Shown here: one piece after another, positions 15,930-20,344 of the stretch
Layout of the letters: each line of letters opens with the position of its first letter
How positions within the stretch are numbered: position 1 is the stretch's first letter
Assembly: GCA_903832075.1 (NCBI GenBank)
Contig: CAILAF010000236.1
Coordinates: 1 to 20,344 of the forward strand
Source of the DNA: an uncultured Chitinophagaceae bacterium
GTDB taxonomy: Bacteria; Bacteroidota; Bacteroidia; Chitinophagales; Chitinophagaceae
Length of the DNA: 20,344 nucleotides
Direction of reading: 5' to 3'
Made by a program: the position numbers and the translations under genes
The notes under the pieces: generated by a model
What the model was told of the DNA's origin: nothing
Seen by the model: only the letters and a program-made list of their open reading frames with translations
Databases searched by the model: none

Positions 15930-16517
15930 ATGGAACAAATAATTCTAGCTTCTCAATCTCCTCGAAGAAAACAGTTATTGGAATGGGCTGATATTTCTTT
16001 CGAGGTAATCACAAAAAACACGGATGAAATTTATCCAGAAAATTTACCGGCAGAATATGTTCCTGTTTTTATTGCCCAACAAAAGGCATTAGCGGTTAAA
16101 AATTATTTACATAAAGCACTTCATGGTGCTTTTGCGCATCGAACTATTTTAGCCGCTGATACAATAGTAGTATTAAATCATTCTATTATTGGCAAACCAA
16201 AGGATAGAGTAGAAGCTATTCAAATTCTTTCTTCATTATCTGATAAAGTACATCATGTTATCACCGGTGTAGTGATTTTACATCATGATAAAGAAATTGC
16301 TTTTGCAGAAATAACTGAAGTGGAGTTTCATCCGCTTACACAAGAGCAGATTGAGTATTATGTTGATGAATATAAACCTTATGATAAGGCCGGTGCTTAT
16401 GCCATACAAGAATGGATTGGTGTTGTTGGGATTAAAAAAATTACCGGCGATTTTTATAATGTAATGGGATTGCCCGTAAGTAAAGTTGTGCAGGCTTTAA
16501 AAAATTTGACTGTTTAA
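15930..16517 (+). CDS. Maf-family nucleoside triphosphate pyrophosphatase (dTTP/UTP type)
   Basis: This 195-aa cytoplasmic enzyme hydrolyses non-canonical or selected nucleoside triphosphates to monophosphates. The fold signature is LASQSPRRKQLL (6-17). The catalytic segment is AADTIV (D77), followed by IGKP (87-90), TGV (112-114) and YDKAGAYAIQ (151-160). The AADT and KAGAY motifs match the YhdE/dTTP-UTP branch rather than the YceF/m7GTP branch, which carries SDQ and CAGS motifs. The start is 2 bp after the prenyltransferase stop, so the two are co-transcribed. Confidence 0.92.
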   Translation: MEQIILASQSPRRKQLLEWADISFEVITKNTDEIYPENLPAEYVPVFIAQQKALAVKNYLHKALHGAFAHRTILAADTIVVLNHSIIGKPKDRVEAIQILSSLSDKVHHVITGVVILHHDKEIAFAEITEVEFHPLTQEQIEYYVDEYKPYDKAGAYAIQEWIGVVGIKKITGDFYNVMGLPVSKVVQALKNLTV

Positions 16518-16550
16518 TTTTCTTTTGTAATTTTATTAAGCATAAATAAC

Positions 16551-16581
16551 CCCTCATAGTAAAATTTTTATACTATGAAGG
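16551..16581 (+). promoter_or_regulatory. Inverted repeat burying the DUF2851 start codon
   Basis: Arm TCATAGTA (16554-16561) pairs perfectly with TACTATGA (16571-16578) across a 9-nt loop. After one mismatch, two further G-C pairs extend the stem (16551-16552 with 16580-16581). The ATG at 16575-16577 lies inside the 3' arm, so in RNA the start codon would be paired. Confidence 0.55.
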
Positions 16582-17867
16582 AAAGTTTACTTCAATTCAT
16601 TTGGCGGTTTCAATACTTTAATCGTCAAGAATTATTTACTGAATCAGGCGATTCAATAATAATTATCAAGCAAGGATTATTCAACGAACATCAAGGTCCC
16701 GATTTTTTAGAAGCAGCAATTAAAATAAATAATATTGTTTTTGTTGGTAATATTGAATTGCATGTTTTTGCATCAGATTGGCATAAACATAATCACACAA
16801 GCGATAAAAATTATTCAAACATAATTTTACATGTTGTTTGGGAAAATGATATTAGTATAAAAGATGAATATCAACAACAAATTCCAACATTAGTTTTACA
16901 AAATCGAGTTGCGAAAATATTATTACAGCATTATGAAAAGTTGATGAATAATCATTCAACTATTGCCTGTCAATCTTTTTTGCCGGCACTTTCCGAGATT
17001 GCATGGCTATCATGGAAAGAAAGATTAGTGGCAGAAAGATTGCAAGCAAAATCGCTGAAAGTATTGTCATTGTTGAAACAGAGCAATTATCATTGGGAAG
17101 AAGTTTTTTGGTGGATGCTGGCTAACAATTTTGGAATTAAAGTAAATGCAGAAATATTTGAACAAATCGCTCAATCAATTTCCATTAATATTTTGGCAAA
17201 GCATAAAAATCAAATTCATCAGATTGAAGCATTATTATTTGGACAAGCAAATTTATTAGATGATGATTTTAAAGAAAAGTATCCTTTAATGCTGCAACAT
17301 GAATATAAATTTTTGCAAAAAAAATATTCACTCAAAAAAATAAATGTCAAACCATTTTTTTTAAGAATGCGCCCTGCAAATTTTCCGACTATTCGTTTAG
17401 CTCAATTGGCAATATTAGTTCATCAATCATCTCATTTATTTTCAAACGTCAAGAAAATTACTTCAAAGCATGATTTACAAAAACTATTTGATGTTACTTG
17501 TAATGATTATTGGCATTATCATTATTTATTTGATGAAATAACAGCGTATCAACCAAAACATTTGGGCAAGAAGATGGTTGAAAATATTGTTATCAATACT
17601 ATTTCGCCGGTATTATTTGCATATGGTGTTTATACAAATGATCAATTGTATAAAGACAAAGCCATTCTTTGGTTAAATGAAATTTCTGCTGAAAGAAATA
17701 CCATTATCAATGCATGGCAACAAATGAAAATCTATTCTAAAAATGCAATGGATTCTCAAGCTTTGATAGAATTAAAGAATAATTATTGCAATCAAAAAAA
17801 ATGTTTGCAATGTGCTATTGGAAATAAAATTTTAAAACCTACCAATGAAAATGAACATCCAACTTAA
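16575..17867 (+). CDS. DUF2851 family protein
   Basis: This 430-aa protein belongs to DUF2851, a family of unknown function common in Bacteroidota. The N-terminal signature is clear: LLQFIWRFQYFN (5-16), NEHQGPDFLEAAI (38-49), VGNIELHV (57-64), SDWHKHNH (67-74) and NIILHVVWEND (82-92). The C terminus has a cysteine cluster, C405, C410 and C413, in YCNQKKCLQCAIG. GPDF with D43, then E61-L-H63, resembles the PD-(D/E)XK nuclease layout with His in place of Lys; this is my inference. No signal peptide or membrane span is seen. It starts 57 bp after maf, inside an inverted repeat, and overlaps the convergent osmC-like gene by 29 bp. Confidence 0.85.
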   Translation: MKESLLQFIWRFQYFNRQELFTESGDSIIIIKQGLFNEHQGPDFLEAAIKINNIVFVGNIELHVFASDWHKHNHTSDKNYSNIILHVVWENDISIKDEYQQQIPTLVLQNRVAKILLQHYEKLMNNHSTIACQSFLPALSEIAWLSWKERLVAERLQAKSLKVLSLLKQSNYHWEEVFWWMLANNFGIKVNAEIFEQIAQSISINILAKHKNQIHQIEALLFGQANLLDDDFKEKYPLMLQHEYKFLQKKYSLKKINVKPFFLRMRPANFPTIRLAQLAILVHQSSHLFSNVKKITSKHDLQKLFDVTCNDYWHYHYLFDEITAYQPKHLGKKMVENIVINTISPVLFAYGVYTNDQLYKDKAILWLNEISAERNTIINAWQQMKIYSKNAMDSQALIELKNNYCNQKKCLQCAIGNKILKPTNENEHPT

Positions 17868-18246
17868 CATCCGGATGTAAACTTTTTTCAACTGGACAAG
17901 ATCTTGCAATTCTTATCAATTGTTCTTTTTGTTCATCAGTAGCAGAAAATTTTTCTGTGAAATATAACTCTGCTTTAATGCCGGCTACTCGTCTTGGCGC
18001 ATCAGTACTCATTATTTTAGTGATCTCAATTTTTGTATCATCAAAATTTAAATGCATATCTGCTGCACGTATTGCCATTGTAGTAATCATGCAACTTCCA
18101 TAAGAAGTTGCCAATAAATCAGTAGGTGAGAAACGTTCACCTTTACCTTGATTATCGGTTGGGGCATCTGTTTCAATGAACGAACCACTTTGTAAATGTG
18201 TTAATTCTGTCCTTAAATTTCCTTTGTAAATAACAGTTGAAGTCAT
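17839..18246 (-). CDS. OsmC/Ohr family protein
   Basis: This 135-aa protein belongs to the OsmC family of thiol-dependent peroxidases acting on organic hydroperoxides. Both redox cysteines are visible: C52 in SYGSCMITTM and C117 in RSCPVEKSLHPDV. GERFSPTDLLATSYG (36-50) is the usual segment before the first cysteine. The sequence fits the general OsmC/YhfA-like branch better than Ohr, though the split is not certain by eye. It is cytoplasmic. Its 3' end overlaps the DUF2851 gene by 29 bp in the convergent direction. It is divergent from the next gene with only 43 bp between them. Confidence 0.92.
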   Translation of the reverse strand: MTSTVIYKGNLRTELTHLQSGSFIETDAPTDNQGKGERFSPTDLLATSYGSCMITTMAIRAADMHLNFDDTKIEITKIMSTDAPRRVAGIKAELYFTEKFSATDEQKEQLIRIARSCPVEKSLHPDVKLDVHFHW

Positions 18247-18289
18247 TAGTCGAATTTTTACATAAATTTACGCTAACAAATTAATTAAC

Positions 18290-19108
18290 GTGAAGAAGAT
18301 TTTATTTTTAAGCTTAGTTATTAGTCCGATTATAATTTTTGCGCAAACAAATACTCAACAACTTTCGCCTAAACAACAAAAAGCGCAAGAAAAACGCGAT
18401 AGGATAAACCAGTTAATTAAACAAGAAGAAGAAGGAGCATTAATTTATCAAAAACAATCTGCGTTCAGTATTAAATTCAATACAGATGGTTATGGTATTG
18501 GTTATGAACATGGAAAGTATAAAACAATTGATAAGACTAATTTGTGGTGGATGGATTTAGGCGAACGTAAAGATTTGAAAGAAGAAAAATTGACGAAAGG
18601 TTCATCTATTTTTCCTGGATTAGCTATTGGTAATCCTTTTGTATATGGGAAAGAAAATAATTTTTATTATTTTAAAATTGGGTTGGGTTCACAAAAATTG
18701 TTAGGTGGAAAAGGAAATAAGAGTGGGGTAGCGGTTTCTTTAATTTATGGTGGTGGTCTATCTCTTGGAATGTTGAAACCTTATTATATACAAATTATTG
18801 ACCCAAGTACTGGTCAGCAAAAAGATATTAAGTATTCAGATAATGATACTTTATTTCTTGATCCAAATGTAATTATTGGAGCTTCTAGTTTTGGTAAAGG
18901 ATTCAGTGAAATAAAATATGTACCTGGCGCACATGCACATTTAGCTTTACGTTTTGATTATGGTAGGTACAATGAAGTCCTTTCTGCCATTGAAGCTGGG
19001 GTTAATGCTGAATATTATTCTCAGGTAATGCCTATCATGGCATTGAATGATCAGAAGAAATTTTTCTTCAATGCATATGTTGCCTTAGTGTTTGGTAAAA
19101 GAAAGTGA
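18290..19108 (+). CDS. Hypothetical secreted, probably outer-membrane beta-barrel protein
   Basis: I do not recognise a named family. The 272-aa product starts with GTG and has a clear signal peptide (1-19, ending IFA before QT). A charged, Gln/Lys/Glu-rich segment (about 20-50) is probably helical. The remainder has alternating polar and hydrophobic residues with many Gly and aromatic residues (for example GYGIGYEHGKY, FYYFKIGLGSQK, LALRFDYGRY, FFFNAYVALVFGKRK). The last hydrophobic strand near the C terminus suits an outer-membrane barrel. There are no cysteines. It is divergent from the osmC-like gene and lies upstream of lipA, which has its own promoter. Confidence 0.75.
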   Translation: MKKILFLSLVISPIIIFAQTNTQQLSPKQQKAQEKRDRINQLIKQEEEGALIYQKQSAFSIKFNTDGYGIGYEHGKYKTIDKTNLWWMDLGERKDLKEEKLTKGSSIFPGLAIGNPFVYGKENNFYYFKIGLGSQKLLGGKGNKSGVAVSLIYGGGLSLGMLKPYYIQIIDPSTGQQKDIKYSDNDTLFLDPNVIIGASSFGKGFSEIKYVPGAHAHLALRFDYGRYNEVLSAIEAGVNAEYYSQVMPIMALNDQKKFFFNAYVALVFGKRK

Positions 19109-19114
19109 TTTACT

Positions 19115-19143
19115 TTTGTTATTTAATTCAAAGTTTAAGTTTG
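19115..19143 (+). promoter_or_regulatory. lipA promoter of Bacteroidota type
   Basis: TTTG (19115-19118), a 17-nt spacer and TAAGTTTG (19136-19143) match the -33/-7 consensus exactly. The start point would be near 19148, giving a leader of about 85 nt before the lipA ATG. A second -7-like sequence TACTTTTG (19111-19118) overlaps the -33 element and has TTTG 16 nt upstream, so an alternative start is possible. Confidence 0.65.
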
Positions 19144-19232
19144 TGATTTCGGCAATATATCTTTTATCATCATTGTTGCGTCGCACACTTCAACTTCATT
19201 AATTCTAATCAACAAAGAAGGAAATATTTTTC

Positions 19233-20174
19233 ATGCAAGAATTACCTGTAATTTCAAAAGAACCATTACAAACAAGAATAAAAAAGCCCGATTGGCTTCG
19301 TGTTAAATTACCTATTGGTGAAAGCTATAAACATGTTCGCGGATTGGTTGATAATCATCAATTACATACAATTTGCGAAAGCGGTAATTGTCCAAATATG
19401 GGTGAATGTTGGGGTGCAGGCACTGCAACATTCATGATTCTCGGAAATATTTGTACGCGCAGTTGTGGTTTTTGTGCAGTTGCAACTGGCAAACCTGAAA
19501 ACGTTGATTGGAATGAGCCGCAACGCGTTGCAGAAGCAATGCATTTAATGAAAGTTAAACATGCAGTGATTACTTCTGTTGATAGAGATGAATTAAAAGA
19601 TGGTGGGTCTATCATTTGGTATAACACTATTAAAGCTGTTAAAGCATTAAATCCTGATGCAACTTTAGAAACATTGATTCCTGATTTCAGAGGTAATGTT
19701 GAACAAATACAACGCATTATTGATGCAGCTCCTGAAGTGGTAAGTCATAATATGGAAACTATAGAACGTATAACTAAGCAAGTACGTATTCAAGCAAAAT
19801 ATCGTCGCAGTTTACAAGTTTTAAAAATATTGAAAGAAGGTGGGATGCGAACTAAAACTGGAATTATGTTGGGTTTAGGTGAAACTAAAGATGAAATAAT
19901 TCAAACGATGTACGAATTAGTTGCGGTGGGATGTGATGTAATAACGTTAGGACAATATTTACAACCTACTCCGAAACACTTGCCAGTACAACGTTTCGCT
20001 CATCCGGATGAATTTGCTGAATTAAGAGAAATTGGATATGAATTAGGATTTGATTATGTTGAAAGCGGACCATTAGTAAGATCTTCTTATCATAGTGAAA
20101 CACATGTCATAAAAAATTTTGGAAGAAATAAATGGATGGCTGAAAAAATAAAATTTAGTAATACAACCTTATAA
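19233..20174 (+). CDS. lipA: Lipoyl synthase
   Basis: This 313-aa radical SAM enzyme inserts two sulfur atoms into protein-bound octanoyl groups to make lipoyl cofactor for 2-oxoacid dehydrogenases and the glycine cleavage system. The auxiliary cluster ligands are C48, C53 and C59 (CESGNCPNMGEC). The radical SAM ligands are C74, C78 and C81 (CTRSCGFC). The C-terminal RSSYHSETH contains the conserved serine that completes the auxiliary cluster. GLGETKDE and LGQYLQPTPKHLPVQRF are further LipA hallmarks. No lipB lies nearby, and the gene appears monocistronic with its own promoter. Its stop overlaps the stop region of the convergent gene at the right edge by 6 bp. Confidence 0.97.
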   Translation: MQELPVISKEPLQTRIKKPDWLRVKLPIGESYKHVRGLVDNHQLHTICESGNCPNMGECWGAGTATFMILGNICTRSCGFCAVATGKPENVDWNEPQRVAEAMHLMKVKHAVITSVDRDELKDGGSIIWYNTIKAVKALNPDATLETLIPDFRGNVEQIQRIIDAAPEVVSHNMETIERITKQVRIQAKYRRSLQVLKILKEGGMRTKTGIMLGLGETKDEIIQTMYELVAVGCDVITLGQYLQPTPKHLPVQRFAHPDEFAELREIGYELGFDYVESGPLVRSSYHSETHVIKNFGRNKWMAEKIKFSNTTL

Positions 20175-20344
20175 GTTGTGATACCATTCGCTACTATGTT
20201 TTTGGGTAAGAAAAGATTCTTTTTCTAAAGATGTCTTTTGAAGTGGCGTAATTAAACTTACATTATTTCCAATGTATAATAGTGATGGATAAAAATAATT
20301 TTTTACAATTATTTTATTTTTTTCTTCATCTCGAATTTGAAAAA
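20169..20344 (-). CDS. 3' end of an unrecognised gene, cut by the window edge
   Basis: On the minus strand an open frame enters from the right edge and runs 57 codons to a TAA at 20171-20169. The protein end reads as normal coding sequence (NYFYPSLLYIGNN, then LITPLQKT, ending SSEWYHNL), with no stops. It would be convergent with lipA, overlapping it by 6 bp, as in other gene ends of this window. I do not recognise a family from this fragment. Confidence 0.6.
   Translation of the reverse strand, partial: FQIRDEEKNKIIVKNYFYPSLLYIGNNVSLITPLQKTSLEKESFLTQKHSSEWYHNL

Noticed and set aside
19358..19717. Minus-strand open frames inside lipA
   Set aside because: They are antisense to the highly conserved LipA cysteine region and have no independent support.
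1..20344. Mobile element, prophage, defence island or CRISPR array
   Set aside because: No transposase, integrase, terminal inverted repeats, spaced direct repeats or defence genes are visible; base composition and gene types are uniform.

Overview
The window is an ordinary-looking chromosomal segment of a low-GC member of the Bacteroidota, most likely from the Chitinophagales/Chitinophagaceae. Four things support this. A large secreted protein ends in a type B type IX secretion (T9SS) sorting domain and is followed directly by a PorP/SprF-type membrane protein. Families typical of Bacteroidota are present (DUF2851, an archaeal-type UbiA prenyltransferase, a SirB1-like protein). Start codons lack Shine-Dalgarno sequences. 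Several upstream regions match the Bacteroidota promoter form TTTG-N17..23-TAnnTTTG. The assignment below phylum level is inference. I see no tRNA, rRNA, CRISPR array, insertion sequence, phage gene or other mobile element.

Layout. Positions 1-1914 hold recG, cut by the left edge. Positions 2014-6791 hold a two-gene T9SS unit (1248-aa PKD/SBBP-repeat protein plus PorP/SprF protein). A minus-strand block follows (6788-8550): an O6-alkylguanine-DNA alkyltransferase, a CsaA-like tRNA-binding protein and a SirB1-like protein, with an intrinsic terminator between the last two. A plus-strand fatty acid desaturase (8800-9882) converges on topA (minus, 9954-12479) through a strong bidirectional terminator. 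Upstream of topA, also on minus, is an alpha/beta hydrolase (12614-13474). A 305-bp non-coding region (13475-13779) separates it from a plus-strand run: ISC-type ferredoxin, IscX, KdsC-like phosphatase, UbiA prenyltransferase, Maf pyrophosphatase and DUF2851. An OsmC protein (minus) overlaps the DUF2851 3' end. Then come a hypothetical secreted/outer-membrane protein, lipA, and the 3' end of an unrecognised minus-strand gene cut by the right edge.

How the genes work together. Most are housekeeping genes: DNA repair and topology (recG, ogt-like, topA), iron-sulfur metabolism (fdx-iscX, and lipA as an Fe-S enzyme), envelope biology (T9SS pair, KdsC-like Kdo phosphatase, desaturase, UbiA, the secreted protein) and nucleotide sanitation (Maf). 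The clearest functional pairs are the T9SS cargo with its PorP/SprF protein, and fdx with iscX. I did not find a convincing new multi-gene system. The points most worth a second look are a DUF2851 protein with a nuclease-like motif pattern, a C-terminal cysteine cluster and a start codon buried in an inverted repeat; a GC-rich UUCG-capped hairpin in the 305-bp non-coding region; an ISC ferredoxin/IscX pair without the rest of the ISC operon; and a terminator whose U-tract touches the next start codon.
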